Source of the DNA: Synechococcus sp. PCC 7502
GTDB lineage: Bacteria; Cyanobacteriota; Cyanobacteriia; Pseudanabaenales; Pseudanabaenaceae
Length of the DNA: 64,000 bases
Direction: 5' to 3'
Assembly: GCF_000317085.1 (NCBI RefSeq)
Contig: NC_019702.1
Coordinates: 1,642,394-1,706,393 of the forward strand
Both the position numbers and the translations under genes were made by a program. Of this stretch, positions 10,311-20,173 are shown one piece after another; position 1 is the stretch's first letter, and each line of letters starts with the position of its first letter. Under the pieces are notes generated by a model. That model made no database searches, was not told the origin of the DNA, and was given only the letters and a program-made list of their open reading frames with translations.

Positions 10311-10913
10311 CTAGTCCTCGATCCCCATCACTGAACCTACCCCAGAGACTGGACGATAGCTGTAGCCGCCATTGCGTGAAATCTTTTGAATTTCCTCTTT
10401 AATTGCTTCTAAATCAACATAGCGATCCGCAACATTAATTAAATGGTCACTGGTCATAGAACGCAGGCTCACAACTTCAACCCGCACGCCTCGATAACTG
10501 GCAGCATCGACAGCATAGGCAAGATCGCCATCACCACTGACCAGAATTGCCGTATCATAGGAGCCAGCCAATGCCATCATATCGACCGCAATTTCCACAT
10601 CTAGGTTGGCTTTTTTGGAGCCATCAGGTAACTGCACTAATTCCTTAGAAATTACCCGATAACCATTGCGGCGCATCCATAGTAAAAACCCCTGTTGTTT
10701 TTCGTTGGTACGGTCAACCCCAGTGTAAAAGAATGCTCGTAACAATCTCGATCCCTCGGTTAGACGAGACAATAGTTTGGTATAGTCAATTTCTATGCCT
10801 AGCTGTAACGCTGCATAAAACAAGTTAGAGCCATCTATAAAAATGGCAACCCTACCACGATTCTCAATCACCTGTTCGGCTGTGAACGCGGAGTCGTTTT
10901 CAAAGTTTAACAT
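10311..10913 (-). CDS. LabA-like NYN-domain protein
   Basis: PIN-like NYN domain protein of 200 aa, related to LabA of Synechococcus elongatus, which is needed for negative feedback in circadian gene expression. Acidic catalytic-type residues are visible in AIFIDGSNLFYA (Asp), ANLDVEIAVDMMA (Asp/Glu/Asp) and LVSGDGDLAYAVDAA (Asp/Asp), consistent with a metal-dependent RNase fold. It ends in a Gly/Tyr/Ser-rich tail. It lies 80 bp upstream of rsmE and may head that operon. Whether it is the LabA orthologue or a LabA-like paralogue cannot be told here. Confidence 0.88.
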   Translation of the reverse strand: MLNFENDSAFTAEQVIENRGRVAIFIDGSNLFYAALQLGIEIDYTKLLSRLTEGSRLLRAFFYTGVDRTNEKQQGFLLWMRRNGYRVISKELVQLPDGSKKANLDVEIAVDMMALAGSYDTAILVSGDGDLAYAVDAASYRGVRVEVVSLRSMTSDHLINVADRYVDLEAIKEEIQKISRNGGYSYRPVSGVGSVMGIED

Positions 10914-11150
10914 TTGGTTTCCTATAAAGTTAGTTTATAAAGGGTTTGATTAAATTAAGTCTTACCTTTATCAAAAATAAATCAAAAATAAATATGAGAT
11001 AGTGGAAATTATAAAATCACTACAATGAGTATATATGCTTAAAAGTAAATGTGTTATGAAATTAATATATTTTTAATAATTAATGAGTGAATACTCACCT
11101 AAATTAAATCCTATTTAAATCTTGCCCATAATTTCTAAAATCTAATCAAT

Positions 11151-12734
11151 TTAATCAATAGTGTCAATTCTTTGAAATAAAGGCTTAAATTCACTTAATA
11201 TTGTCGTAGATTTCAGTATCCCCCAGCCAGTGTTTTCCCACGACGGAGGCTTAAGTTCATCAAAATCTAGGCATAATTGTCGATATATTTCTTTACTTAG
11301 ATTCGGAATAATTGGTGATATTAGATAGGCGGCTATGCGAATGATTTCCAAAATACTATACAAAAGTTCATTTACTTCAGCATGCTTGCCCGCTTTGAAT
11401 AATTTCCAAGGGGTGGAGTCGTCAATTAATTTGTTGCAATCCCGAATCACCTCTAAAATTTGTTCACAGGCGGAACGAAACGAAAGGTTGGTATAGGCAA
11501 TAGTTACCCGATCTCCCAAGCTTATAGCCTTAGATTTAACAGGTGCGATTAGGTCTCGTATATTTGGATCAAGATTATTAGGATTAGTGTCTGGAATTTG
11601 GCGATCGCAATACTTAGTAACCATACCTAAACTCCGATTCAGGAGATTTCCTAAGCTATTTGCCAAGTCAGCATTTACACTGGAAATAAATCGGTCTTCA
11701 CTAAAATCACCATCTTTGCCAAACTCAATTTCCTTTAAAAAATAATAGCGAATGGGATCGGCTCCATATTTTTGGACAAGGGCATAGGGATCAATAATAT
11801 TACCAAGGGTTTTACCCATTTTTACCCCATCTTTGGTTAATAAGCCATGACCAAAAATTCTTCCAGAAATTTCTAAGCCTGCGGACATTAGCATTGCGGG
11901 AAAATATACGGCATGGAAGCGGAGAATATCTTTACCAATAATATGTAATTTAATTGGATACCAAGTTTTTAAAGCATTGGCTAAGGTCGGTTCATCATCG
12001 GGATCAAGTAAAGCGGTAATGTATCCCAGTAAGGCATCAAACCAAACATAGATGGTATGCTGCGGATCATTGGGCATGGGAAAACCCCAAGTGAGATTAA
12101 CCCGTGAGATCGAAAAATCCGTTAAGCCCTGGGCGACAAAACCTAAAACCTCATTGCGTCGAGATTCAGGCTGAATAAAATTGGGGCGATCGCGATAAAG
12201 TTGCTCCAGTTTTTCTTGATATTTAGATAGGCGAAAAAAGTAATTAGCTTCGTCTCGCCACTCGCAGGCAACGGAGGTATGAATGTGACAATGGTGTTCG
12301 GCTAAAAGTTCGCGTTCTTCTTTAAATTCTTCACAGGCGACGCAGTACCAACCCTGTTGTTGACTTAAATAAATATCTCCAGTGGCATAGACAAGTTGAA
12401 AAAATTCATTGACGATCGCTTGATGACGTAAATCGGTAGTTCTCGAAAATCGATCATATTTAATATTTAGCTGCTGCCAAAGACTCTGGAATTCTGTAAC
12501 TATGCGATCGCAATGGTCTTGAGGTGAAATATTTTGTTCTTCCGCAGTACGCTGAATCTTCTGCCCATGCTCATCGGTACCAGTAATAAATAGAGTGGGA
12601 TGACCACGCAGACGATAAAAACGAGCTAAAGCATCAGCAGCAATCGTGGGGTAAGCACTGCCAATATGAGGCAAGCCATTTACATAGTAAAGTGGAGTAG
12701 TGATTGCGATATGCTCAGAATCCTGAGAATTCAT
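11151..12734 (-). CDS. metG: Methionine--tRNA ligase
   Basis: Class I synthetase charging tRNA-Met. The HIGH box appears as LPHIGSAYPTIAADALARF, the KMSKS loop as GVKMGKTLGNIID (a KMGKT variant, common in cyanobacteria). A CVAC pair followed by a His/Cys segment (HHCHIHTSVAC) lies in the connective-peptide zinc region at about residues 130-160. The anticodon-binding helical domain covers ~360-527. At 527 aa it is the short form without the C-terminal tRNA-binding (EMAP/Arc1p-like) extension. Monocistronic, with AT-rich DNA downstream. Confidence 0.95.
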   Translation of the reverse strand: MNSQDSEHIAITTPLYYVNGLPHIGSAYPTIAADALARFYRLRGHPTLFITGTDEHGQKIQRTAEEQNISPQDHCDRIVTEFQSLWQQLNIKYDRFSRTTDLRHQAIVNEFFQLVYATGDIYLSQQQGWYCVACEEFKEERELLAEHHCHIHTSVACEWRDEANYFFRLSKYQEKLEQLYRDRPNFIQPESRRNEVLGFVAQGLTDFSISRVNLTWGFPMPNDPQHTIYVWFDALLGYITALLDPDDEPTLANALKTWYPIKLHIIGKDILRFHAVYFPAMLMSAGLEISGRIFGHGLLTKDGVKMGKTLGNIIDPYALVQKYGADPIRYYFLKEIEFGKDGDFSEDRFISSVNADLANSLGNLLNRSLGMVTKYCDRQIPDTNPNNLDPNIRDLIAPVKSKAISLGDRVTIAYTNLSFRSACEQILEVIRDCNKLIDDSTPWKLFKAGKHAEVNELLYSILEIIRIAAYLISPIIPNLSKEIYRQLCLDFDELKPPSWENTGWGILKSTTILSEFKPLFQRIDTID

Positions 12735-12903
12735 AAATTAAATATGGAGATGGAAGATTAAACCTTTAATCTAGCACAGGTAAAAAACTCCAGATAAAAA
12801 CATCTAGTTTATGAATAGTCTTTACTATTAGGGGTAAATGTTAATCTTTTCTGCTAATGTCTAAGAAAATTAACTTTTAGAATTAATTAAGAGATACAAG
12901 CCA

Positions 12904-13278
12904 ATGAAAGCAGTAGTTAGCTTTTCAATCGTCGCCCTCTTGGCGATCCTCACCCTTTGCACATTTGGTATTTCTGGCAATGCCGTTAATGCCAACGAAT
13001 TACCTAAGACAAATTTTATTAAAGTAGATTCCAGTAAGATCGATCTTAATAACTCTAATATAAACGCCTTTAAAAAAATTAGTGGATTTTACCCAACCCT
13101 TGGTAGAATTTTGATCCAAAATGCTCCCTATAAATCTTTAGATGATGTTCTGAATATTCCCGGTTTAACCGAGGCGCAGCAGCAAAAAATCAAAGATAAT
13201 GCCGATAAATTTACCCTCTATCAGCCAGATAACTCTCTAAATCGGGAACGATACAATAATTCTCTGTATAGACTTTAA
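12904..13278 (+). CDS. psbU: Photosystem II 12 kDa extrinsic protein PsbU
   Basis: Lumenal extrinsic subunit that stabilises the oxygen-evolving complex. An N-terminal signal peptide spans about residues 1-31 (hydrophobic 5-24, cleavage near NAVNANE). The mature part has the two helix-hairpin-helix-like segments KIDLNNSNINAFKKISGFYP and LDDVLNIPGLTEAQQQKIK, and ends in the tail RYNNSLYRL, as in other PsbU proteins. 124 aa is a little short of the family's ~130. It is divergent from metG and followed by its own terminator. Confidence 0.93.
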   Translation: MKAVVSFSIVALLAILTLCTFGISGNAVNANELPKTNFIKVDSSKIDLNNSNINAFKKISGFYPTLGRILIQNAPYKSLDDVLNIPGLTEAQQQKIKDNADKFTLYQPDNSLNRERYNNSLYRL

Positions 13279-13315
13279 AACATTAATTTAACCTAGATCA
13301 AAAATCATCATAATC

Positions 13316-13346
13316 AGCTCGAGCATTTAGGTTTCGGGCTTTTTTT
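13316..13346 (+). terminator. Terminator of psbU
   Basis: AGCTCGA and TCGGGCT form a 7-bp stem with one wobble and an 11-nt loop, followed by a run of T. It lies 38 bases after the psbU stop. Confidence 0.75.
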
Positions 13347-13503
13347 GTTTGCTTATAGTTAAGGCGATCGCATCTGCAAGCATAACATTTGGCATTTTCC
13401 AAGTTGATAGGCAGTAATTTTTATCATAAATCTACTATTTATACTTGTAATTAACGTAGATTAAGTGTATTAATAAACTAAATCACTTACCACCATTAAG
13501 CCA

Positions 13504-13794
13504 ATGTCGATTAGTCCTTTAAATCTGACAAGAAGAAATTTGACAAGAAATTTGGTAAATCGGAAGCCAGCTAAGCCAACTACTATCAATGCCCTTGGGC
13601 AGTCCCTAAAGTCCGCAAATAGATTAAGTGCTTCTATTAAAGGTTTCTTTAGATTGGCATTAGAATTTGGGCAACAGCTTTGGTGGAAGGCTAAAGCCAC
13701 AATCATTCTATTATCAGTACTTCTACTTTCTGCGATCAGTTTAGCAATGCTCTGGCTCCAGCATAAGTTTTATAAGCTAACTACCAAAAGCTAA
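13504..13794 (+). CDS. Small single-span membrane protein, unknown
   Basis: A 96-residue frame with a basic, Asn/Arg-rich N-terminus and one strong hydrophobic helix near the C-terminus (about residues 65-86, IILLSVLLLSAISLAMLWL) followed by a basic tail. I do not recognise a family. There is no strong Shine-Dalgarno sequence before the ATG. A minus-strand frame (13470-13706) overlaps it; the plus-strand reading is preferred because the hydrophobic segment is bracketed by charged residues as in a real membrane protein, and because it fits the direction of psbU and cysA. Could still be non-coding. Confidence 0.4.
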   Translation: MSISPLNLTRRNLTRNLVNRKPAKPTTINALGQSLKSANRLSASIKGFFRLALEFGQQLWWKAKATIILLSVLLLSAISLAMLWLQHKFYKLTTKS

Positions 13795-13899
13795 TTAGTA
13801 GAGGCAGATGTCCAAATCTACGCTATGCTTCTGGACATATAGTGGTTTTAGTGTTAAGAATAGTTTTAATATATCTCAACGGGAAAGGCATATAAGAGC

Positions 13900-14907
13900 A
13901 TGAGTATCGTAATCAAAGATGTTTCTAAGAGTTTTGGCAGCTTTCAAGCCCTTGATCAGATTAACTTAAGTGTGGAAGATGGGGCATTACTAGCATTATT
14001 AGGACCCTCTGGTTCAGGCAAGTCCACCTTGTTACGGGTGATGGCAGGCTTAGAGAGCGCAGATCAAGGTAGCGTATGGCTTGATGGAGTTGATACTACC
14101 CACGCTCCCGTGCAAGAACGCCAAATTGGATTTGTATTTCAGCACTATGCCCTGTTCAAACATCTGACTGTGCGTGAAAATATTGGGTTTGGGTTGAGTA
14201 TCCGTAAGGCTCCTAAAAAAATAATTCAGGCTAAGGTTGACGAATTATTAGAGCTTGTGCAACTAAAAGGTTTAGGCGAACGATATCCTTCCCAGCTCTC
14301 AGGCGGACAAAGACAAAGGGTGGCACTGGCACGATCGCTTGCGGCAGAACCCAAAATTTTATTCCTTGATGAACCATTTGGTGCATTAGATGCCAAGGTA
14401 CGCAAAGAGCTACGAGCATGGCTACGGAGACTCCATGATGAAGTTCATGTCACCACAATTTTTGTTACCCATGATCAAGAAGAGGCAATGGAAGTCGCCG
14501 ATACAATTGTTGTCATGAATAAGGGTAAAATTGAGCAAGTTGGCACACCTGCCGACATCTATGATCGCCCCGCTTCTGCCTTTGTAATGCGTTTTATTGG
14601 TGAGACAAATACTGTGAGCAATGCCAAAGCTTTATTCCCATTTATTGAAATCCCTGAGGAAAATCATGTTTTCTTTAGACCCCACGAAATCTTAATCCAA
14701 GCTGAACCTGAGTCAGACTTTACCCCCGCACAGGTGTCTCAGGTATCTAACCTTGGTTGGAAAGGACAAGCAGAATTAATCCTCCAAGATGGGCAAAGGC
14801 TGGTGGTACAACTTGAACGGGAAGTCTTTAACCTATTGCAATTGCAACCTAAGCAGAAAGTATTTGTTAAACCAACTCAACCTAGAGCTTTCCCTGCAGT
14901 CGCCTAG
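13900..14907 (+). CDS. cysA: Sulfate/thiosulfate ABC transporter ATP-binding protein
   Basis: Cytoplasmic ATPase of the CysTWA sulfate importer. Walker [19 protein letters not shown]-loop VFQHYALF, signature [13 protein letters not shown], Walker [13 protein letters not shown] and H-loop THD are all present in order, followed by a TOBE-like regulatory domain from ~245. The [20 protein letters not shown] stretch is the CysA-type wording (ModC and PotA differ). 335 aa is normal. cysT, cysW and sbpA are not in the window. Its TAG is immediately followed by the TTG start of a TSUP permease, so the two are cotranscribed. The alternative substrate would be molybdate. Confidence 0.88.
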   Translation: MSIVIKDVSKSFGSFQALDQINLSVEDGALLALLGPSGSGKSTLLRVMAGLESADQGSVWLDGVDTTHAPVQERQIGFVFQHYALFKHLTVRENIGFGLSIRKAPKKIIQAKVDELLELVQLKGLGERYPSQLSGGQRQRVALARSLAAEPKILFLDEPFGALDAKVRKELRAWLRRLHDEVHVTTIFVTHDQEEAMEVADTIVVMNKGKIEQVGTPADIYDRPASAFVMRFIGETNTVSNAKALFPFIEIPEENHVFFRPHEILIQAEPESDFTPAQVSQVSNLGWKGQAELILQDGQRLVVQLEREVFNLLQLQPKQKVFVKPTQPRAFPAVA

Positions 14908-15774
14908 TTGGCGGTGGTTCTATCAGGGTTAATATTACTAATTAGCGGGTTCTTAGCTGGCGCAATTACGGGGTTATTGGGCATGGGGGGAAGTTTAATG
15001 CTTGTTCCTGTGATGATGTCCCTTAGCTTTGAACCTGTGCAAGCTGTAGGTAGTTGTAGCCTTGCCATGTTTATTACCACAATTAGTGGTAGTTGGAGCA
15101 ATTGGCAATCTGGGAACTTAGGATGGCAGCAAGTTTTAACCATTGGTATCCCTGCATTGATAACAGCCCAAATAGGGGTATATCTAGCAAGTGCGGTTTC
15201 TCCAGAATTTTTACTGTTGGTGATTGCTTTATTAATTGCGATCAATATCTACTTTAAACTCAAGCCTGTGGTTCAAAATCAGGCAAAAAATTACATAACT
15301 AGCGAATCAAAAATCCCAGAAACTCAGAAATTTAAGAATTTATTTGCCTTTACCTCCCTTGAACATCTTAAGCAGATAGCGATCGGTACTATGGCTGGTT
15401 TAATTTCAGGATTAGTGGGCATTAGTGGTGGGGTGGTGATTGTGCCTAGTCAAATATTATTATTGCAAACTGAATACGAAGTGGCGGTGCAAACCAGTGT
15501 TGGCGTAATGATTCTAAGCACTGGTTCTGCTTTCATTGGGCATAGTCTTAATGGTCATGTATTGCTAAAAGAATCCTTAATTTTAGGAAGCTCAGGTGTT
15601 TTAGGAATTCAATGTGGTACATGGCTATTAATAAACTCTCGCAGAATTGTCAACATTAGCTCTCAATCTGTCTTAGTAATTTTGATTTGTGGCTATTTAA
15701 CTTGGCAGACTTTGATCGGAGTGGATAAGCAACTTTCTTTGGAGATGAGCCAGCAGAGGAAAATACCTAATTAG
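14908..15774 (+). CDS. TSUP family permease (TauE/SafE-type anion exporter)
   Basis: Inner-membrane protein of ~8 hydrophobic segments, of the sulfite exporter TauE/SafE family (TSUP), which moves sulfite, sulfonates or related anions. Both family repeats are visible, each with a glycine-rich motif: GAITGLLGMGGSLMLVPVM near the start and LISGLVGISGGVVIVPSQ at ~165. The first codon is TTG placed directly after the cysA stop codon with no spacer, so translation probably depends on ribosomes finishing cysA. Coupling to a sulfate ATPase suggests a role in sulfur balance. 288 aa, normal length. Confidence 0.88.
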   Translation: MAVVLSGLILLISGFLAGAITGLLGMGGSLMLVPVMMSLSFEPVQAVGSCSLAMFITTISGSWSNWQSGNLGWQQVLTIGIPALITAQIGVYLASAVSPEFLLLVIALLIAINIYFKLKPVVQNQAKNYITSESKIPETQKFKNLFAFTSLEHLKQIAIGTMAGLISGLVGISGGVVIVPSQILLLQTEYEVAVQTSVGVMILSTGSAFIGHSLNGHVLLKESLILGSSGVLGIQCGTWLLINSRRIVNISSQSVLVILICGYLTWQTLIGVDKQLSLEMSQQRKIPN

Positions 15775-15977
15775 GCAGCATAGTTTTCTTCCCCAGCTTA
15801 TTGATTTCTAATATATTCTGCTCTACGAGAAAATACAGTATCATCTTGTAGATACAGAAATTTCTTGCTCAATATATTTCTAATACATTAAAAGGGCAGC
15901 TAAAGTTTTTAATTGGTTAGGCTAGGGGGTAAATCTAGTTCATTTTGGAGTAGCGAATTTGCAAAAAATGCCTTTCC

Positions 15978-16754
15978 TTAGCTTTTGATAAAAAAGTAGA
16001 TAGTCATACTAAAACCGACAAATATAACAAAACGGCGTATGTAAGTGGGATTTAGTTTTTGGGCATAGTAAGCACTTAAATAACCACCTAAACCAGCACC
16101 GATCGCCATTAAAATTGCCGCATGCCAATTAATAATTCCCGCAATTACAAAAGGAACAATTGCCATACCGTTAATTAATGCAGCTAATACGGTTTTAATC
16201 CCATTCATTTTATTGATATTTTCCATTCCCATTAGGGATAGTAATGCCAACATTAAAATGCCAATCCCCCCACCAAAGAAGCCCCCATATAGAGCGATCA
16301 CCCCTTGAAATACAGGCATTCCATACTTACTTAGGCTATTAGTACTTTCAGAATCAGGTAACTTAGAGGTTTGGGATTTTAGCCACTGAGTTAGGGATTT
16401 ACTAAAGGTAAATAGCAATGTGGCAGAAAGCAAAAGATAAGGGAGTAACTTAACAAATAGATTTTGCGGAGTATTCAACAAGACAATTGCGCCCAAAATA
16501 CCGCCGATAATACTGATGACCACCAAACTTAAAAACTCTGGATCACGCCAATTAACTTGATTACGATAGGCTCCAACACTAGCGATCGATCCAGGTAAAA
16601 GCGCAACCGTACTGGTGGCATTGGCATTAATCGGTGATACTCCAGCAAATATTAGAGCGGGGAAAGAGATAAAACTACCTCCGCCTGCGATCGCATTTAA
16701 TCCTCCTGCCAACACCGCTGATCCAAAGATTAATATTTGCTGAAAGCTGTTCAC
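15978..16754 (-). CDS. Second TSUP family permease
   Basis: 258-residue membrane protein with about eight hydrophobic segments. Repeat motifs: GGLNAIAGGGSFISFPAL near residue 20 and GGFFGGGIGILMLALL at ~155, typical of the TSUP (TauE/SafE, formerly DUF81) family. It is not a close copy of the plus-strand TSUP gene just upstream: motif wording and length differ, so the two belong to different subfamilies. The two genes converge with a ~200-bp gap. Substrate unknown (sulfite, sulfoacetate, nickel and others are reported in the family). Confidence 0.87.
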   Translation of the reverse strand: MNSFQQILIFGSAVLAGGLNAIAGGGSFISFPALIFAGVSPINANATSTVALLPGSIASVGAYRNQVNWRDPEFLSLVVISIIGGILGAIVLLNTPQNLFVKLLPYLLLSATLLFTFSKSLTQWLKSQTSKLPDSESTNSLSKYGMPVFQGVIALYGGFFGGGIGILMLALLSLMGMENINKMNGIKTVLAALINGMAIVPFVIAGIINWHAAILMAIGAGLGGYLSAYYAQKLNPTYIRRFVIFVGFSMTIYFFIKS

Positions 16755-16880
16755 TTGTAATCTATCAACACTTAAGAATTTAGCTTTAGAGTTTAGCTGT
16801 GGGGCTAGTTATAGCATAACTTAAGCTTATTTGTTTGTAGCAAACATTTTTTACTCACATTTAAGAATAAAACTCAAAAT

Positions 16881-16908
16881 AAAAAAGAGAGGCAAGATAA
16901 TACCTCTC
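16881..16908 (-). terminator. Terminator of the rbcLXS operon
   Basis: On the minus strand GAGAGG, a 10-nt loop, then CCTCTC followed by TTTTTT. It lies about 30 bases after the rbcS stop codon. Confidence 0.8.
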
Positions 16909-16935
16909 CAATACAAGTTAAAACTTGAGAACTTC

Positions 16936-17271
16936 TTAGAAACGGCTAGAAGTTGGCTTGTGGACGATAAAGCTCATGGTTTGGCATTGTTTGACGTTAT
17001 CAAAACCAATCACGCGGATAAAAGAGTTGGAATACTCAGAACGACAAGCTTGAATTTCGCTTAATACTTCTTGAGTAGATTTTGCACCAAATAAAGGTAG
17101 CTTCCACAATGTCCAGAAATAAACAGTAGGCTCAGAAGTTTCGTTGAATTCGATCGCAGGAATAAAACCTTGGCTTAGGATGTACTGAATTTGTTTAGCA
17201 ATCTTAGCATCGGTCAAAGGAGGTAAGTAGGAGAGGGTTTCGTAACGACGCTCTTTAGGAAGGGTTTTCAT
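16936..17271 (-). CDS. rbcS: Rubisco small subunit
   Basis: Small subunit of form IB ribulose-1,5-bisphosphate carboxylase, capping the L8 core in the carboxysome. The N-terminus [19 protein letters not shown] is the classic cyanobacterial start. Further conserved parts: [23 protein letters not shown], and [14 protein letters not shown]. 111 aa, normal, lacking the longer N-terminal loop of plant proteins. Third gene of rbcL-rbcX-rbcS, 75 bp after rbcX, with a strong terminator behind it. Confidence 0.97.
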   Translation of the reverse strand: MKTLPKERRYETLSYLPPLTDAKIAKQIQYILSQGFIPAIEFNETSEPTVYFWTLWKLPLFGAKSTQEVLSEIQACRSEYSNSFIRVIGFDNVKQCQTMSFIVHKPTSSRF

Positions 17272-17346
17272 GATTTGAGTTCTTATTGAATGGGTTTGAG
17301 TAGTTGGTTGATTAAACTAATTGATTAGACTAGTTAATCTAGTTAA

Positions 17347-17721
17347 TTAAATGGCATCTGGATCGGAACTTTCGGTACTGAGATTAAACTGAGTTACTTT
17401 TTCTAGGTATTGACATCGGTGCTTCATATTGGCTTGAGCGATCGCAGCGATTGTCATTTCAGGTAAAAACTCTGTAACTTCTTGAGCTAAGTGTTCTCTT
17501 ACCGTCATGATGCGAAAAGCGAGGGGCTGCTCCACTCCCATTAACTCTTGGATGTATGCTTCTCCATCTTGGATTTTAGCCGTTGAAGAGAAATTACTCA
17601 GCCAAATTGCTAAGGGGGGATTAGTTTCACTTAATTGCGATATTACGACTTTCACTGCCTGATAGGTCAAGTAACTAGACAGAACCTTTGTTGTATCTTT
17701 TGCAACCTGTTTTAAATCCAT
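17347..17721 (-). CDS. rbcX: Rubisco assembly chaperone RbcX
   Basis: Homodimeric chaperone that clamps the C-terminal peptide of RbcL and helps L8 core assembly. Helical 124-residue protein with MDLKQVAKDTTKVLSSYLTY at the start and QVKVVISQL-like region (actual AVKVVISQLSE) followed by INPP-like TNPPLAIWL; MTVREHLAQEVTEFLPE is another family segment. Located between rbcL and rbcS, the standard position in beta-cyanobacteria, 86 bp after rbcL. Confidence 0.95.
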   Translation of the reverse strand: MDLKQVAKDTTKVLSSYLTYQAVKVVISQLSETNPPLAIWLSNFSSTAKIQDGEAYIQELMGVEQPLAFRIMTVREHLAQEVTEFLPEMTIAAIAQANMKHRCQYLEKVTQFNLSTESSDPDAI

Positions 17722-17807
17722 GGTTCGCCAAGAAGAATTTGAATAGATGAGAACTAACTAAAATTGATTAGGCTTAGATAGCTCTCACCATAGCTAAATG
17801 CCATCAA

Positions 17808-19238
17808 TTAGACGGTATCCACAGCCTCAAATTCAAACTTGATTTCCTTCCATAGTTCGCAAGCAACAGCAAGTTCAGGAGACCACTTAGCAGCTTCACG
17901 AATAATATCCCCACCTTCACGATAAAGGTCACGACCTTCGTTACGAGCTTCAACGCAAGCTTCCAATGCCACACGGTTAGCGGTTGCACCAGGTGCATTA
18001 CCCCAAGGATGTCCTAAAGTACCACCACCAAATTGCAGAACAGAATCATCACCAAAGATTTCCACCAGAGCAGGCATGTGCCAAATGTGGATACCACCAG
18101 AAGCTACAGCCATTACCCCAGGCATAGAAGCCCAATCTTGGGTAAAGTAAATACCACGGGTTTTGTCTTGTTCTACATAATTTTCACGCAATAGATCGAC
18201 AAAGCCTAAAGTAATTGCCTTATCACCTTCTAATTTACCAACAACGGTACCAGTGTGAATATGGTCACCACCAGACATACGCAAGCACTTAGCCAATACA
18301 CGGAAGTGAATACCATGATTTTTTTGACGGTCAATTACAGCGTGCATAGCACGGTGAATGTGAAGTAATACACCATTATCACGACACCAGTGGGCAAGCG
18401 TAGTATTAGCAGTAAATCCAGCCGTTAAGAAGTCATGCATAATGATTGGCATATTGAGTTCTTTAGCAAACTCGGCACGCTTTAGCATTTCTTCCACAGT
18501 ACCAGCAGTAACGTTGAGGTAGTGTCCTTTGATTTCGCCAGTTTCGGCTTGAGCTTTGTGAATAGCATCAGCTACAAACAGGAAACGATCGCGCCAACGT
18601 TGGAAAGGCTGAGAGTTAATATTTTCGTCATCTTTCGTAAAGTCAAGACCACCACGTAAGCACTCATATACTGCACGACCGTAGTTTTTAGCAGATAGAC
18701 CTAATTTGGGCTTAATAGTACAACCGAGTAAAGGACGACCATACTTGTTGATTTTGTCCCGCTCTACTTGGATACCATGAGGAGGTCCTTGGAAAGTTTT
18801 GAGGTAAGCAACAGGAATGCGTAAATCCTCAAGACGTAGAGCTTTTAATGCTTTGAAACCAAATACGTTACCAACTAAGGAGGTTAATAGGTTGGTTACA
18901 GAGCCTTCTTCAAACAAATCCAAAGGATAGGCGATATAAGCAATAAACTGGTTATCTTCACCGGGTACGGGTTCGATGTCATAACAACGACCTTTATAGC
19001 GATCAAGATCAGTTAAAAGATCAGTCCACACAGTTGTCCATGTACCTGTAGAAGATTCGGCGGCAACAGCTGCTGCTGCTTCTTCAAAAGGCACACCTGG
19101 CTGTGGAGTAACACGGAAGGCTGCCAGAATATCTGTGTCTTTAGGGGTGTAGTCGGGAGTGTAATAGGTTAACCGATAGTCTTGAACCCCAGCTTTGTAC
19201 CCAGCTTTTGCCTGAGTCTTTGTCTGCGAATACGCCAT
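17808..19238 (-). CDS. rbcL: Rubisco large subunit, form IB
   Basis: Catalytic subunit of Rubisco; fixes CO2 onto ribulose-1,5-bisphosphate. 476 aa. Active-site segments are intact: [15 protein letters not shown] (catalytic Lys), [12 protein letters not shown] (the carbamylated Lys and the Asp/Glu metal ligands), [13 protein letters not shown], and [12 protein letters not shown]. The N-terminus [16 protein letters not shown] is typical of form IB. A CAGGA Shine-Dalgarno sequence lies 8 bases before the ATG. First gene of the rbcLXS operon; the 450-bp upstream region should hold its promoter. Confidence 0.99.
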   Translation of the reverse strand: MAYSQTKTQAKAGYKAGVQDYRLTYYTPDYTPKDTDILAAFRVTPQPGVPFEEAAAAVAAESSTGTWTTVWTDLLTDLDRYKGRCYDIEPVPGEDNQFIAYIAYPLDLFEEGSVTNLLTSLVGNVFGFKALKALRLEDLRIPVAYLKTFQGPPHGIQVERDKINKYGRPLLGCTIKPKLGLSAKNYGRAVYECLRGGLDFTKDDENINSQPFQRWRDRFLFVADAIHKAQAETGEIKGHYLNVTAGTVEEMLKRAEFAKELNMPIIMHDFLTAGFTANTTLAHWCRDNGVLLHIHRAMHAVIDRQKNHGIHFRVLAKCLRMSGGDHIHTGTVVGKLEGDKAITLGFVDLLRENYVEQDKTRGIYFTQDWASMPGVMAVASGGIHIWHMPALVEIFGDDSVLQFGGGTLGHPWGNAPGATANRVALEACVEARNEGRDLYREGGDIIREAAKWSPELAVACELWKEIKFEFEAVDTV

Positions 19239-19685
19239 GTTTTTTTCCTGTTGTGTAATTTAATATCAATTCTAATTTTGACTGATAATTCGAGAGCTTA
19301 TTAAAAGTCGCCCCTTCAATGCAGCGCATAGTTTGAATCTATCATTCACAAAACTCTCCGATTTGATCCAGAGAATGATTTTTTGTAAATGGGCTAGTTA
19401 AATGTCAATATGTCAGCTTAGATGACTGTAGTATAAAAGGTACTCAAACTTCAATAAGTTAAACATTGCAAGTTATTGACAAATCTATAAGTTTTATTAA
19501 TATCCTTGTAATTCTATTTAACATAGTTACTAATACTACTTACTTGATTGACACGATGTAAATGAGCATTCTCTCCTATTTCATCCAAATTTCAGTGGTT
19601 TTATTTGAGGAATGGGCGATCGCCTCTCAATCTCTAAATCGCTATAATTAAGCCACTAATCTACTAGGTTAATAGGTTCAAAACT
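19239..19685. other. rbcL upstream region
   Basis: About 450 bp between the rbcL start (minus strand) and the broken Uma2 gene (plus strand). AT-rich, no ORF. It must contain the rbc operon promoter; I cannot pick out a convincing -10/-35 pair, nor an exact NtcA (GTA-N8-TAC) site. One HIP1-like site sits near 19617. Confidence 0.5.
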
Positions 19686-20144
19686 ATGGTCAGCACTGTA
19701 ATTTCTGCTTCTAAAGTTATGTCCCTTGAAGAATGGACACTTAACCCACCCAGTAGCGGAATTGAATGAATTGATGGGGAACTCGCAGAAAAAACAGGTA
19801 TGACATTACTCCACAGCAGAATTCAAGGCAGAATCGTTAGGCTATGGGGTAACTATGTAGAATCATCTGGAATTGGCGGCGAGGTCTATACACCCGTATT
19901 ACCCCAAAGTTTTCCTTTAATTGCTGAGATAGTCTCACCTACGGACATTGCCAATGAAGTGTTTGCTAAAGCCGATGAATATTTAGAGTTTGGTTGCGAA
20001 GAGGTTTGGTTAGTATTTGCCAAAGAGAAATGGATTATTGTTGTCACCCATACCTCCCGTATTATCTATGCTGCGGAGGAAACCTTAACTTCTCAGGTTT
20101 TAAAGGGTTTTAGTACCACAGTAAATGCTTTACTAGGCTCATAG
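19686..20144 (+). pseudogene. Uma2-family (DUF820) nuclease gene, broken by a stop codon and an internal deletion
   Basis: Uma2 proteins are restriction-like PD-(D/E)xK nucleases abundant in cyanobacteria. From ATG 19686 the frame encodes VMSLEEWTLNPPSSGIE, then an in-frame TGA at 19767-19769, then IDGELAEKTGMTLLHSRIQG. Family members usually read EWIDGEL or EWVDGQL here, so the TGA most simply replaces a TGG Trp codon. A second lesion: GGEVYT runs straight into PVLPQSFPLIAEI, whereas relatives have about 30 residues between these blocks, including the PDV segment carrying the first catalytic Asp. The deletion keeps frame. The remainder (114 aa from ATG 19800) is open but should be catalytically dead. 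Confidence 0.85.
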
Positions 20145-20173
20145 AATTTGAAAGATTTTGCAAGGTTTACTGC

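Noticed and set aside
13470-13706. Minus-strand 78-codon frame
   Set aside because: Antisense to a better plus-strand membrane ORF; no similarity.
13808-13838. ATGTCC/GGACAT inverted repeat upstream of cysA
   Set aside because: 6-bp arms with a 19-nt loop occur by chance; no known operator matches.
19425-19450. GTA...TAC pair upstream of rbcL as an NtcA site
   Set aside because: Spacing is 7 or 10 bases, not 8, so it does not match the consensus.
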